From Halomarina halobia (GTDB lineage Archaea; Halobacteriota; Halobacteria; Halobacteriales; Haloarculaceae): a stretch of 64,000 nt of DNA. Below are positions 27,383 through 36,310 of this stretch, piece by piece. The DNA lies in the NCBI RefSeq assembly GCF_029338575.1, contig NZ_CP119994.1:62001-126000 (forward strand), written 5' to 3'. How positions within the stretch are numbered: the stretch's first letter is position 1; every line of letters starts with the position of its first letter. A program made the translations under genes and the position numbers. The notes beneath the pieces were generated by a model that made no database searches, was not told the DNA's origin, and worked only from the letters and a program-made list of their open reading frames with translations.

Positions 27383-27697
27383 ATGAGTAAATCCGAGTCT
27401 GAAAAGGTGGTCTCGGTTTCGGCCCGCGGGCAGGCGACCATTCCGAAGGAGTTCCGGGAGGAATTAGGCATCGACACTCCCGGACGGGTGAAGTTCGTTC
27501 GCACCGACGAAGGGGAAATCGTCGTGCGTCCGATCCGATCCGTGGCGGATCTGCGCGGGATTCTGAAGGGGAAGACCGATTCCCGGGGGCGATCCGCCGT
27601 CGAACTGCTCCGGGACGAACGCGATCGCGATCGGGCCAGCGAGGCCGACCTTCGACGGCGGTACGTTGAGGAGGATGCGGACGGGGAGGAGCAGTGA
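27383..27697 (+). CDS. vapB: AbrB/SpoVT-type antitoxin (VapB)
   Basis: 104 aa from ATG MSKSESEK; an in-frame GTG at 27368 would add five residues. A swapped-hairpin AbrB domain (VSVSARGQATIPKEFREELG followed by VKFVRTDEGEIVVRPI, residues 10-50) binds DNA, and an acidic helical tail binds the toxin. The stop overlaps the PIN gene start (GTGA). It is the second toxin-antitoxin module immediately after TumE/TumA. Confidence 0.9.
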   Translation: MSKSESEKVVSVSARGQATIPKEFREELGIDTPGRVKFVRTDEGEIVVRPIRSVADLRGILKGKTDSRGRSAVELLRDERDRDRASEADLRRRYVEEDADGEEQ

Positions 27698-28122
27698 CCT
27701 CCGAGAGGGATGTCCCCGGACGCATCGTCTTCGACGCGGAGCCGCTCGTCGCCTACTTCTGCGACGAGCCGGGTAGCGATACCGTCCAGACGTACGTCGA
27801 GGCGGTAACCGGTTCGTCTGACGGCTACCTCTCCGCGGTCACCTTCACGGAGGTCCACTACGTCGTGCGCGCGATCGATGGCGAGGAACGGGCGGATGTG
27901 GTAGCCGACGTCATCGAGGAGACGGGCATCAGACGAGTCGACACCGCCGAGACATGGCGTCAAGCGGCCGAGTTCAAGTATCGGTACTCCCCGGCGCTGG
28001 GTGACGCCTTCGCGCTCGCGACTGCCGCTCACGTCGGCGGAGTACTGCTCGTTGGTGCGGACGACGATTACGACGAGATCGGCGATGTCCCGATCGAACG
28101 ATTCAGGACCGACCCGGCGTGA
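27694..28122 (+). CDS. vapC: PIN domain toxin (VapC)
   Basis: 142 aa, GTG start. PIN-fold acidic residues: Asp in IVFDAEPLVAYF (about residue 14), Glu in FTEVHYVVRA (about 53), Asp in SPALGDAFALATAA (about 109) and Asp in LLVGADDDYDEIG (about 127). PIN toxins cleave RNA, often tRNA, with Mg2+. Paired with the preceding VapB. Confidence 0.9.
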   Translation: MTSERDVPGRIVFDAEPLVAYFCDEPGSDTVQTYVEAVTGSSDGYLSAVTFTEVHYVVRAIDGEERADVVADVIEETGIRRVDTAETWRQAAEFKYRYSPALGDAFALATAAHVGGVLLVGADDDYDEIGDVPIERFRTDPA

Positions 28123-28146
28123 TCGCGGTACGTCTATCCGCTTCGC

Positions 28147-29268
28147 TCACCTGACGCCGAGCGTCTCCAGGATCCGCACCCAGTCCTCGGCGGCGGCCTC
28201 GTAGGAGTAGCGGTCGGCCACGCCCGCGGCGTTCTCGCCGAGGCGGGCGCACAGCTCGTCGTCGGCCAGCAGCCGGTCGAGCGCGGCAGCGAGCGTCCCC
28301 GCGGTCATCTCCTCCAGCACGAGCGCCGTCTCGCCGTCTCGCGCGACGTCGGGGACGTTCCCGACGGCCGGGACGACGCAGCCGAGTCCGGTCGCCATCG
28401 CCTCCACGAGCGTCAGGGGGAGCGCGTCGCGCTCGGAGGTGAGCACGAACGCCCGCGAGCGCCAGTAGTACGCGACCGGGTCGTCGACCCACCCGGGGAG
28501 GTCGACGCGGAGGCCGCGCTCGCGCACCCGTCGCTCCGCGGCGTCCTGGAGCGGGCCGTCGCCGAGCATCACGGCCGTGACCTCGCGGCCCGATTCCCGC
28601 AGTTCAGCCAGCGCCTCGACGAACAGCAGCGGGTCCTTCTCCGCGTCGAACCGGCCGACCCAGATGAGGTCGTAGTCGGCCTCGGCGTCGGGGTTCGGGT
28701 GGTAGGTGCCGACGTCGATCGGGTTGGCGAGGACCTCGATCCGTCCCCGCGGGACGCCCATGCCGACGAGCTGGTCGCGGAAGGCCGTTCCGGGCACCGA
28801 GATCGCGTCGAACCGGCGGATGAGCCAGCGCACGACGGCCCCGTAGCGCGAGCGCGCGTGCACGTCGAGGTCGATGCCGATGATGCCGAGGTGGGCGGGG
28901 ATCCCGAAGGCGGTCCCGACGGCGAGCGCGATGCAGCCGTGGGGGAGCAGCGAGAAGGAGGCGACCGCGTCGTAGTCGCCGCGCCACGCCTCGTAGAGGG
29001 CGGCGACGAGCATGAGCGCGAGGCCGAGCGGCCGCGCGCCGAGGGAGGGGACGGTCCGGTAGTCGATACCGTCGAGTTCGCCGTCGCCGGTGATGCAGAC
29101 CATCGTCACGTCCGCGGTCTCGGCGAGGGGACCGACGTGACGTTCGATCTTCGAGAGGTTCCGCGTGAAGTCGGTGACGACGAGCACCGAGGACGCGTGC
29201 TCGCGGTCGTCGCTCGCGGGTCGAGCGCGTCCGGCGGCGCGTGAGTCGGGACTGGCGCGTTGCGACAC
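28147..29268 (-). CDS. GT4 family glycosyltransferase
   Basis: 373 aa, GTG start. GT-B fold: WVGRFDAEKDPLLFVEALAE (about residues 215-234), VMLGDGPLQDAAERRV and the E-x7-E type ERDALPLTLVEAMATGLG (about 300-317), then GNVPDVARDGETALVL. No membrane anchor. It transfers a sugar from a nucleotide donor to the growing lipid-linked glycan. A TAACAATACC element lies about 36 nt upstream of the GTG, which supports this start although the first 20 residues are low-complexity. Confidence 0.9.
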   Translation of the reverse strand: MSQRASPDSRAAGRARPASDDREHASSVLVVTDFTRNLSKIERHVGPLAETADVTMVCITGDGELDGIDYRTVPSLGARPLGLALMLVAALYEAWRGDYDAVASFSLLPHGCIALAVGTAFGIPAHLGIIGIDLDVHARSRYGAVVRWLIRRFDAISVPGTAFRDQLVGMGVPRGRIEVLANPIDVGTYHPNPDAEADYDLIWVGRFDAEKDPLLFVEALAELRESGREVTAVMLGDGPLQDAAERRVRERGLRVDLPGWVDDPVAYYWRSRAFVLTSERDALPLTLVEAMATGLGCVVPAVGNVPDVARDGETALVLEEMTAGTLAAALDRLLADDELCARLGENAAGVADRYSYEAAAEDWVRILETLGVR

Positions 29269-29294
29269 GGCTACCCGACGTATTCCCCGGACGA

Positions 29295-29306
29295 GGTATT
29301 GTTAGA
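29295..29306 (-). promoter_or_regulatory. TAACAA-type element of the GT4 gene
   Basis: Minus strand TCTAACAATACC. The T of TAACAA is 36 nt upstream of GTG 29268. Confidence 0.48.
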
Positions 29307-29403
29307 CGCGCGCTACTCCGCTCGCGCCGGTTCGCGGGGTGGTGGGTCGGTCGCACGACGTTCGATCACGCAGCGCCGCGCGCTCGGTCGCTCGGCCTCG
29401 ATC

Positions 29404-30156
29404 TCAGTCGCTCGCCGACTCCGCGACCTCCTCCTCGGCCCCGCGGGCGGCCCGCAGTCGCCGCTCGGCCTCGTCGCGGTCCTCGGGGTAGCCCACGTCG
29501 ATGCGCCAACCGTCGAGCGGGATGGCGTCGATGGTGCGCCCGCTCCGGATGAGGAGGTCGACCGCGTCGCTCAGTTCGTACTCCCCGCGGTCGGAGGGCT
29601 GGACGAGGTGGCAGGCGTGGAAGATCGCGGGGGAGAACGTGTAGAACCCGGTCATGACGAGATTCGACGGCGGGTCCTCGGGCTTCTCGACGACCTCCGT
29701 TATCTCGCCGTAGTCGTTCGTGTTGCACACGCCGAAGCGGGAGGCCTGCTCGTAGGGTACCTCCTCGACGAGGAACGCCGCGTCGGTGCGCTCCTCGGAC
29801 TGGCGGCGCACCACGTCGGCCAGGTTGGCCTCGAAGATGTTGTCCCCCAGGATGAGCATGAAGTCGTCGTCGATGTACTCCTCGGCGGTCAGGAGGGCGT
29901 GGGCCAGCCCTTTGGTCTCGCGCTGGTGACAGTAGGTGATGGGGATGCCGTCGAAGCTGTCCCCGTAGTGGTCGATGATGTCCTCCTTGCGGTAGCCGAC
30001 GACGACGACGAACTCGGACGCGCCGAGTTCGACGAGTCGCTCGAAGCAGTGGGTGAGGATCGGCTTCCCGTCGACCTCGACCAGTCCCTTCGGTCTATCG
30101 TCGGTGAGCGGACGGAGCCGGGTCCCCTTCCCGGCGGCGAGTACGACTGCCTGCAT
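29404..30156 (-). CDS. Sugar nucleotidyltransferase (glucose-1-phosphate type, AglF-like)
   Basis: 250 aa. LAAGKGTRLRPLTDDRPKGL (residues 6-25) is the nucleotide-binding signature. GDNIFEANLADVV supplies the Asp for metal, and FGVCNTNDYGEITEVVEKPE, GFYTFSPAIF and GWRIDVGYPED are the usual RmlA/UgpG-type blocks. It activates a sugar 1-phosphate with UTP or dTTP; Haloferax AglF is a homologous-type enzyme. A CATAACAATACCC element lies 33 nt upstream of the ATG. Confidence 0.93.
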   Translation of the reverse strand: MQAVVLAAGKGTRLRPLTDDRPKGLVEVDGKPILTHCFERLVELGASEFVVVVGYRKEDIIDHYGDSFDGIPITYCHQRETKGLAHALLTAEEYIDDDFMLILGDNIFEANLADVVRRQSEERTDAAFLVEEVPYEQASRFGVCNTNDYGEITEVVEKPEDPPSNLVMTGFYTFSPAIFHACHLVQPSDRGEYELSDAVDLLIRSGRTIDAIPLDGWRIDVGYPEDRDEAERRLRAARGAEEEVAESASD

Positions 30157-30178
30157 TGGATCCCACGAATCGCCTGAC

Positions 30179-30191
30179 GGGTATTGTTATG
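30179..30191 (-). promoter_or_regulatory. TAACAA-type element of the nucleotidyltransferase gene
   Basis: Minus strand CATAACAATACCC. The T of TAACAA is 33 nt upstream of the ATG at 30156. Confidence 0.5.
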
Positions 30192-30210
30192 GGCCTACTA
30201 TCGCTCGCGT

Positions 30211-31163
30211 CTACCGAAAGTGACGAACGACGGACCGTTTGGTCCACTGCGCGGCGCTGAACGCGGGCCGACCGCCGAGCGACAGCGCGAGGAGGAGGTA
30301 CGGCGTGGGTGCGAGCGGCCACGACCGGATCGACCGGAGGGCGAACCGCCGCGCGTCGTCGTAGTGTCCCGTCTTGAGCGCCGCGGAGGCGACGACGGTC
30401 GCGCGGGAGGCGATCATCTTCCGGACCGTCGTCCGGCCGTACTCGGCCGCGAGCGGGCGGAACGTCTCCACGAACAGCGGGTAGGCGACGTCGCGCTTCA
30501 CCTCGAGATCGTCGCTGATCTGCTCGTGGTCGGCCATCCGGTGATCCACGAGCGGTTCGTCGACCGCCTCGACGCGGCAGGCGGTCGAGAGGCGGATCGG
30601 CCACTCCCGGTCCTGCCAGCAGGGGAACCGCTCGTCGGGCAACCCGACGCGTTCGACGAGGGACGCGCGGACCATCAGCGTGGAGAACGTGCCGAACGGC
30701 GCGCCACAGAGGAGTTCCTCGGTGGCGTCGCCGCGAACCGTCGGGCGGAGGACGTGGTTGACCCGGTCGCCGGTGACGTAGCGCTCGCCCGTGTGGACGA
30801 GGCCCACGTCCGGGTCGTCGAAGGCCTCGAGCTGGCGCTCGATCTTCGTCTCGTACCAGTAGTCGTCGTCGTCGATGAACGCGACAAATTCGCCGTTTGC
30901 GGCCTCGATCCCCGTATTTCGAGCCCCGTTCGCCCCCTGTTCCGCTCGTGGCGGATACACGTCACCGACGCCCGGTCGCCGACGTCGAGCTCCGAGAGGG
31001 CCGGTCCGACCGGCTCGGGGGAGTGGTCGTCGACGATGATGAGCTCGACGCGCTCGTGGGTCTGATCGAGGACGCTCTGGGCGGCCTCGGGGAGTAACGT
31101 CGGGCGACCGTACGTCGGGACGACGACGCTCACCAGCGGTCGGGGATCGCCGGACGATGCCAT
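30211..31163 (-). pseudogene. GT2 glycosyltransferase interrupted by a one-base frameshift
   Basis: The N-terminal part lies in one frame (PLVSVVVPTYGRPTLLPEAA, LIIVDDHSPEP, IRHERNR, about 75 codons from 31163). The rest is in another (GANGARNTGIEAANGEF, then VAFIDDDDYW with the DxD motif, WQDREWPIRLS). The switch falls in a G5 run on the minus strand near 30932-30936 (CAGGGGGCG); one more G restores RHERNRGANGARN. The whole would be about 317 aa, normal for GT2. It is either a recent lesion or a sequencing error. A CTTAACCAAGC element lies 33 nt before the ATG. Confidence 0.82.
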
Positions 31164-31269
31164 TTTCCGGTTGTTTCGGTCCCTAACGCTTGGTTAAGCA
31201 CATCCTTTCGAGTCGTTCGTTCACGCTCTACGATACGTTTTCTCACGACCGCGGTGGGCTTAGAAGAGT

Positions 31270-31282
31270 CATAACAATGCCC
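31270..31282 (+). promoter_or_regulatory. TAACAA-type element upstream of the flippase leader ORF
   Basis: CATAACAATGCCC, 34 nt from the T of TAACAA to the ATG at 31306. Confidence 0.5.
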
Positions 31283-31305
31283 GTGTCTCCCCGAGGGAGT
31301 CCCGA

Positions 31306-31386
31306 ATGACCAGAGTGCGCGAGCCGGCCCTCCGTTCGGGAGCGACGGCGATGGCGGTTCTCCGGACGGGGGCGCGGTCGCGATGA
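31306..31386 (+). CDS. Short leader ORF coupled to the flippase gene
   Basis: 26 codons (MTRVREPALRSGATAMAV...). The TGA overlaps the flippase ATG as ATGA. It begins 34 nt after the TAACAA element. No domain. Confidence 0.45.
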   Translation: MTRVREPALRSGATAMAVLRTGARSR

Positions 31387-32945
31387 GCGGTATTCGGGAC
31401 CTGCTCGTTCGCCTGAAGCGCCTCGTGAGGCCGAGCGGCGACGGCGTCGGCGAGCGGATGGTCAAGGGCGGTATGTGGGTCGGCGCACTCAACGTCATCG
31501 ATCGGCTGTTGCAGATCACCCTCCTCATCGTCGTCGGGCGGGTGCTCGGGCCGGAGGCGCTCGGGCTGCTCGGCATCGCCCTCCTCGCCGTCAGCGCGCT
31601 GCGGCAGTTCTCCAACCTGGGGCTGAGCTCCTCGCTCATCTACAACAAGGACGAGAACGTCGACGACATGCTCAACACGGCGTGGGCGCTCCAGATCGGT
31701 CGTGGGGTCCTTCTGGCCGGGATCCTCCTCCTCGCCGCGCCGTTCATCGGCGAGACGATCTTCAGCGAACCGGCGGCCGTCCCGCTGCTGCAGGTCATCG
31801 GCCTCTCGCAGGTGTTCGTCGGACTTCGCAACCCGGCGACCGTCTACTTCCAGAAGGACCTCGAGTTCGACAAGCAGTTCGTCTACACCCTGAGCGGGTC
31901 GGTCGTCCAGTTCGTCTTCGCCATCTGGTACGCCTACACCTACGAGACGGTGTGGGCGCTCGTGCTCGCGTACGTCATCTCCGACTTCATCCGTATGGTC
32001 GTCTCGTACCTGATGCACGACTACCGCCCGAGCTTCGAGTTCGACCTCGATCACGCGAAGGAGATCACCAACTACGGCAAGTGGATCACCGCGACGTCCA
32101 TCCTCTACTTCCTCTACAACGAGGGCGACGACGTCGTGGTCGGGGCGCTCGTCTCCACGACCGCGCTCGGCTTCTACCGCTACGCCTACCAGCTCTCGAA
32201 CGCGCCCGCGACGGAGGTCACCCACGTCATCTCGAGCGTGACGTTCCCGGCGTACTCGAAGCTCCAGGACAACGTCCGACAGCTACGCGACGCGTACTTC
32301 CACACGCTGCAGGTGACGACGTTCCTCTCGTTTCCCATGTCGATGGGCATCATCGCCGTCACGCCCGCGTTCATCGCGGCCTTCCTCGGTGAGCAGTGGA
32401 TGCCCATGGTGCTGACGATGCAGATCCTCGCCATCTACGGGCTCATGCGCTCGATGATGGCGACGATGGGGCCGGTGTTCAAGGCGACCGGACGGCCGGA
32501 TCTCATCGCGAAGTTCTCGTTCCTCCGCGTCCTGATGCTCGCCGTGCTCGTCCCGGGTTCGATCCTCTACGGGCAGGAACTCGTGATGGCCCTGTTCGGC
32601 GTCGAACTCCAGGGGATCGAACTGGTCTCGCTCGCCATCGTCGCCGTGCAGATCTTCCCCATGATGCCGATCGACGTCTACTACCTGGTGCGCATCGTCG
32701 AGACGTCGTACGGTCGCGTCGCCCGCGACGTCGCCTTCCCGCTCGCGGCGAGCGTCTTCATGTTCGCGGTCGTGGTCGCCGTCGGCGCGTGGATCGACGC
32801 GTACCTGCCGGTGCTCGGCGTCTTCGTCGTCCAGATCGTCGTCGGGGCCGTCTCGTACGGGGTCGCGGCGCTGGTGCTCGACCGGGGCTTCGGCTGGGGG
32901 CTGGAGAAGAACTTCCGGAGCGTCGTCGCCGCGGTCAACGGGTAG
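31383..32945 (+). CDS. Polysaccharide flippase (Wzx/MATE-type, AglR-like)
   Basis: 520 aa with 12-14 predicted membrane helices throughout. Family features include the amphipathic N-terminus before GGMWVGALNVIDRLLQ, then GRVLGPEALGLLGIALLAVS, NLGLSSSLIYNKDENVDDML and NPATVYFQKDLEFDKQF. It is thought to move a lipid-linked oligosaccharide across the membrane. It sits centrally among the transferases. In Haloferax a protein of this type, AglR, affects dolichol-phosphate-mannose translocation. Confidence 0.93.
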   Translation: MSGIRDLLVRLKRLVRPSGDGVGERMVKGGMWVGALNVIDRLLQITLLIVVGRVLGPEALGLLGIALLAVSALRQFSNLGLSSSLIYNKDENVDDMLNTAWALQIGRGVLLAGILLLAAPFIGETIFSEPAAVPLLQVIGLSQVFVGLRNPATVYFQKDLEFDKQFVYTLSGSVVQFVFAIWYAYTYETVWALVLAYVISDFIRMVVSYLMHDYRPSFEFDLDHAKEITNYGKWITATSILYFLYNEGDDVVVGALVSTTALGFYRYAYQLSNAPATEVTHVISSVTFPAYSKLQDNVRQLRDAYFHTLQVTTFLSFPMSMGIIAVTPAFIAAFLGEQWMPMVLTMQILAIYGLMRSMMATMGPVFKATGRPDLIAKFSFLRVLMLAVLVPGSILYGQELVMALFGVELQGIELVSLAIVAVQIFPMMPIDVYYLVRIVETSYGRVARDVAFPLAASVFMFAVVVAVGAWIDAYLPVLGVFVVQIVVGAVSYGVAALVLDRGFGWGLEKNFRSVVAAVNG

Positions 32946-32973
32946 CGGTTCCGAGGCACCGCGGCCCCGGTAC

Positions 32974-33207
32974 TCACTTCTCGACGCAGGTCTGCGGGGC
33001 GACGTCAGTCCGATCGACCGCCCACGTCGTCGCGAGGTACGACGCCGCGAGACCCAGCGCGCCGGCCAGGACCGCGACCGAGGCGTCCGTCGGCGAGAGC
33101 GCGAGCAGGGGGATCACGACGACCCCGAGCAGGACGAGCGCCGCGATCAGCGTGGGACGGCTGTCGTCCGCTCCTCCGGTCCGCGGTCCGGGCCTCTCTC
33201 GTGTCAC
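32974..33207 (-). CDS. Small two-helix membrane protein
   Basis: 77 aa, hydrophilic N-terminus, then two membrane helices (TLIAALVLLGVVVIPLLAL and VAVLAGALGLAASYLATTWA) and a short tail with one Cys. No family is recognised. It runs convergent to the flippase gene with a 28-nt gap. The hydrophobic pattern and codon use support it. Function unknown. Confidence 0.6.
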   Translation of the reverse strand: MTRERPGPRTGGADDSRPTLIAALVLLGVVVIPLLALSPTDASVAVLAGALGLAASYLATTWAVDRTDVAPQTCVEK

Positions 33208-33386
33208 GAGGCTAGTGATCGATTGGCACGATAAGTACTTACTGGTCCTCCGGTTCGGCGCGGCGGACGCGGAGCGTCCACCGACGGAGCGTCGCTCGCA
33301 CGCCCCCTGGCGGGTTATGTGACAGCTACCCTACCTGTGTGACGTTCCGGTCGTCCGGAACGCTCCCGTCCGGGGCGTAGGGGCGT

Positions 33387-33399
33387 TATTACAATAGTA
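33387..33399 (+). promoter_or_regulatory. TTACAA variant element upstream of the isomerase leader ORF
   Basis: TATTACAATAGTA region. The T of TTACAA is 33 nt upstream of ATG 33422. Confidence 0.4.
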
Positions 33400-33421
33400 T
33401 CGAACGTGGTGACTGTCGGAC

Positions 33422-33478
33422 ATGCCAACGCCGTACGCCGTCGGGCGCGTCGGGCCTCTCCACGGGTGGTCCGCGTAA
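33422..33478 (+). CDS. Short leader ORF coupled to the sugar isomerase gene
   Basis: 18 codons (MPTPYAVGRVGPLHGWSA). The TAA shares its last base with the main ATG (TAATG). It begins 33 nt after the TTACAA element. No domain. Confidence 0.42.
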   Translation: MPTPYAVGRVGPLHGWSA

Positions 33479-34392
33479 TGCGCCCCGCGATCCAGCTCTA
33501 CACCGTGCGGGATATCGACGAACCGCTGCCGGAGCTCGTCCGCCGGGTCGCGGCCGCGGGCTTCGAGGGCGTCGAGTTCGCCACGCGCGTCGCCGAGGCG
33601 GATCCGAAGGCGGTCGGCGACGCGCTCGCGGAAGCCGGCGTCGAACCGATCGGCGCGCACGTCGACCTGCGCGCGATCGAGGCGGACCTCGACGCGGTCG
33701 CCGAGCGGTACCGGGCGCTCGGCGTCACCCGTCTCGTCATCCCCCACCTGCCGGTGACCCACTACCGGACGCCGGGCCGCCTCGACGAACTGGCCGCGCG
33801 GCTGAACGCCGTCGGTTCGGCGCTCGCCGATCGCGGCCTCTCGCTCGTCTACCACAACCAGGTCCACGACTTCCTGCCGGTCCATCGACCGTCGGCCCTC
33901 GAACGGTTCCTCACGGCCGTTCACCCCCACTCCCCGGGGGCGAGCAAGGCCCAGACCGGCCTCGGCCTGCTCGGCGACCGCGCGCTGCGCGCCGTGGCGT
34001 CCCCGCCCGTCGCCGCCGCGTCCGTCGAGTCGACCGCCTACGGCCGCCTCGTGGCGCGGACCAGCCCGGAGGCCGTCGCGTTCGAGGTGGACGTCGGCGG
34101 CGTCACCGCCGCCGGTTACGATCCCGGCGACGTCCTCGACTTCGTCGGCGACCGCGCCCCGCTCGTCCACATGAAGGACGTCGTCGTGGACGGCGACCCC
34201 GGGCCGCTGGCGTCCGTCCGCTCGACGAATCCCGGCCGCGGGCTCGTCGACTTCCCCGGCGCGGCCCGGGCCGCGGAGCGCAACGGCGTCGACTGGCTGG
34301 TCTTCGAGCACGACCACCCCGAGGACCCCATCACCACGCTGCGCGTGGGCGCCGATACGCTGATCGACCTCACGAGCGCGGTTCAACCCTGA
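33478..34392 (+). CDS. Sugar phosphate isomerase/epimerase family protein (TIM barrel)
   Basis: 304 aa. It starts MRPAIQLYTVRDIDEPLPEL, the usual beginning of the family; the longer in-frame GTG start adds only an Arg-rich leader and is rejected. AP-endonuclease-2-type barrel with FEGVEFAT, SLVYHNQVHDF, FEVDVGGVTAAGYDP, LVHMKDVVVD and WLVFEHDHPED, which contain likely metal ligands (Glu, Asp, His). It isomerises or epimerises a sugar or inositol derivative; the substrate is unknown. Contains a short insertion (HPHSPGASKAQTGLG). Confidence 0.85.
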   Translation: MRPAIQLYTVRDIDEPLPELVRRVAAAGFEGVEFATRVAEADPKAVGDALAEAGVEPIGAHVDLRAIEADLDAVAERYRALGVTRLVIPHLPVTHYRTPGRLDELAARLNAVGSALADRGLSLVYHNQVHDFLPVHRPSALERFLTAVHPHSPGASKAQTGLGLLGDRALRAVASPPVAAASVESTAYGRLVARTSPEAVAFEVDVGGVTAAGYDPGDVLDFVGDRAPLVHMKDVVVDGDPGPLASVRSTNPGRGLVDFPGAARAAERNGVDWLVFEHDHPEDPITTLRVGADTLIDLTSAVQP

Positions 34393-34533
34393 CGCGTCGC
34401 CCGGCCGTCGCCGCGACCGGCCGCCTGCGCGGGACACCCCCGAGATCCACCACGATCGTTGATGGATGAAACTCACTGGCACGGGACGTACTCGGCCAGT
34501 ATCGTTATCAGCGGGTCCTGATTACCACCACTA

Positions 34534-36066
34534 ATGTCAGAGCGGGTCGTTCGTGCGGGCCGGACGCGGATAGCGCTCGCGGCCGTCGTGCTCGTCGGCG
34601 CGGCCGTGCGCCTGTACGGGATCGGGAGGGACAGCCTCTGGTTGGACGAGCTCATCACGATGGAGTTCATCCAGCGGTACGACACGCTCGAACTGTTCGT
34701 CGTCATCCCGCTCAGTCAGCCCCACCTGCCGCTGTACTACGTCCTGCTCGACCTGTGGGCGTCGGCGTTCGGTATGTCGCCCGTCGCGCTCCGCTCGTTC
34801 TCGGCGCTGTTCGGCATCGCCTCCATCCCCCTGTTCTACCTCGCCGGGCGCGAGTTGTTCAACGACGCGACGGGGCTGGTCGCCGCCCTGATCTACGCGC
34901 TGGCGCAGGTGCAGGTCTACCACGCCCAGGAGGTGCGGATGTACACGCTGTTCGCGTTTCTCGCGCTCTCCTCGCTGTACCTGTTCGTTCGGTACCTGCG
35001 AACGGAGTCGCGACGCACGGCGGCCGCCTACGCGCTCGCGACGATCCTCCTCGTCTACAGCCATCCGTTCGCCGTGTTCGTCGTCGCGGGGGAGAGCGCC
35101 TACCTCGCCTTCGCGGTCCTGCGGGGTCGCGTCGCCGACCTCCGGCGGGCGGTCGGGACGCAGGCCGCCCTCGGCCTCGCGGTGCTCCCGCTGGTCGTCG
35201 GTGCCCTCTTCCGCTTCGGCGGCGGCGTGACGCTCGATTACATCCCGACGCCGACGCCACAGCTCGTGATCGCGGTGGTGACGGGGTACTTCGCGCGGAC
35301 GGGGATCGTGCCGGCGCTGGCGTACGTCTCGGTGCTCGTCGGGGGACTGCTCGTCCTCGCGGTCACGGACGGCTGCTTCTCCGCGTCGCTCGACGCGCGT
35401 CGCCCGGGGCGGACGTTACGGAACCTCCGCGAGCGCGTCGGGTTCACCGACCGATGGGAGGTCCACCTCCTGCTGTTCTGGCTCGCCGGGACGTTCCTCC
35501 TGCCGCTCGTCGTCTCCTACGCGCTCACCCCCGTCTTCTGGCCGCGATACACCATCGCCGCCTCCTTCGCGCTCTACCTGCTCGTCGGATACGGCGTCAG
35601 CAGGGCGAAGCGCTCGCACGTTCGCCTCGCGCTCGTCGTCCTCCTGCTCGTCGCGCTCGTCCCGCCGACGACCTTCTACCTCACCACCGACACCCGCGAG
35701 CAGTGGGACGAGGCGACCGCCGACGTCGAACAGCGCGCGGATCGAGGCGCGCTGGTCGTCGTCGCGGATCAGGTCACCGAACGCGCCTTCGAGTACTACC
35801 AGACCCGGGACGACCTCGTGGTCAAACCGATCAACGCGGACGACGCACCCAACGGAACGGAACGCACTAGCGACGCGGAGATCAGGCGGAAGATGGCCGG
35901 CCACGACGAGGTGTGGGTGGTCCTCTCTCACACGGAAGACGAGGACGACGAGCGCATCAAGGCGATAGCGAGCGACGGCCGTCGGCAGACGTGGCACCGG
36001 GAGTACATCGACATCGAGGTGTACCGCTATGAAGGTACGGAGGCTGATAATGAACGCGTACGATAG
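34534..36066 (+). CDS. GT39-like membrane glycosyltransferase (ArnT/PMT superfamily)
   Basis: 510 aa. The GT-C signature lies in the first loop: GIGRDSLWLDELITMEFIQR (Asp-Glu about residues 34-36). About eleven helices follow (e.g. LVAALIYALAQVQVYHAQEV with the family's His-x-x-Glu-x-R segment), then a soluble C-terminal domain after about residue 395. It uses a lipid-phosphate sugar donor such as dolichol-phosphate-sugar. A CGTTATCAGCGGG element lies about 29 nt upstream. Confidence 0.9.
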   Translation: MSERVVRAGRTRIALAAVVLVGAAVRLYGIGRDSLWLDELITMEFIQRYDTLELFVVIPLSQPHLPLYYVLLDLWASAFGMSPVALRSFSALFGIASIPLFYLAGRELFNDATGLVAALIYALAQVQVYHAQEVRMYTLFAFLALSSLYLFVRYLRTESRRTAAAYALATILLVYSHPFAVFVVAGESAYLAFAVLRGRVADLRRAVGTQAALGLAVLPLVVGALFRFGGGVTLDYIPTPTPQLVIAVVTGYFARTGIVPALAYVSVLVGGLLVLAVTDGCFSASLDARRPGRTLRNLRERVGFTDRWEVHLLLFWLAGTFLLPLVVSYALTPVFWPRYTIAASFALYLLVGYGVSRAKRSHVRLALVVLLLVALVPPTTFYLTTDTREQWDEATADVEQRADRGALVVVADQVTERAFEYYQTRDDLVVKPINADDAPNGTERTSDAEIRRKMAGHDEVWVVLSHTEDEDDERIKAIASDGRRQTWHREYIDIEVYRYEGTEADNERVR

Positions 36067-36310
36067 TGTCACTGGACCCGCCCTAAAGGTTCTTCTTATC
36101 GCACGTGAAACGACGTGCAACTATATCCGGCGGGCGGGAGAATCAGATACAACTAAAGGTGTAATCGATGTATTCCCGTGTAGTTCGAGCGGGTGAGTTC
36201 GCTCGCTCGGGCCGGATAGGCCAGCGTCTCTGGCGGAGGATAAATAGGGCAGCCACTGGTCTATCGGGAACGACCGGTCGTCGTCGGCCGGTATCAGAGG
36301 TTCGCACACA

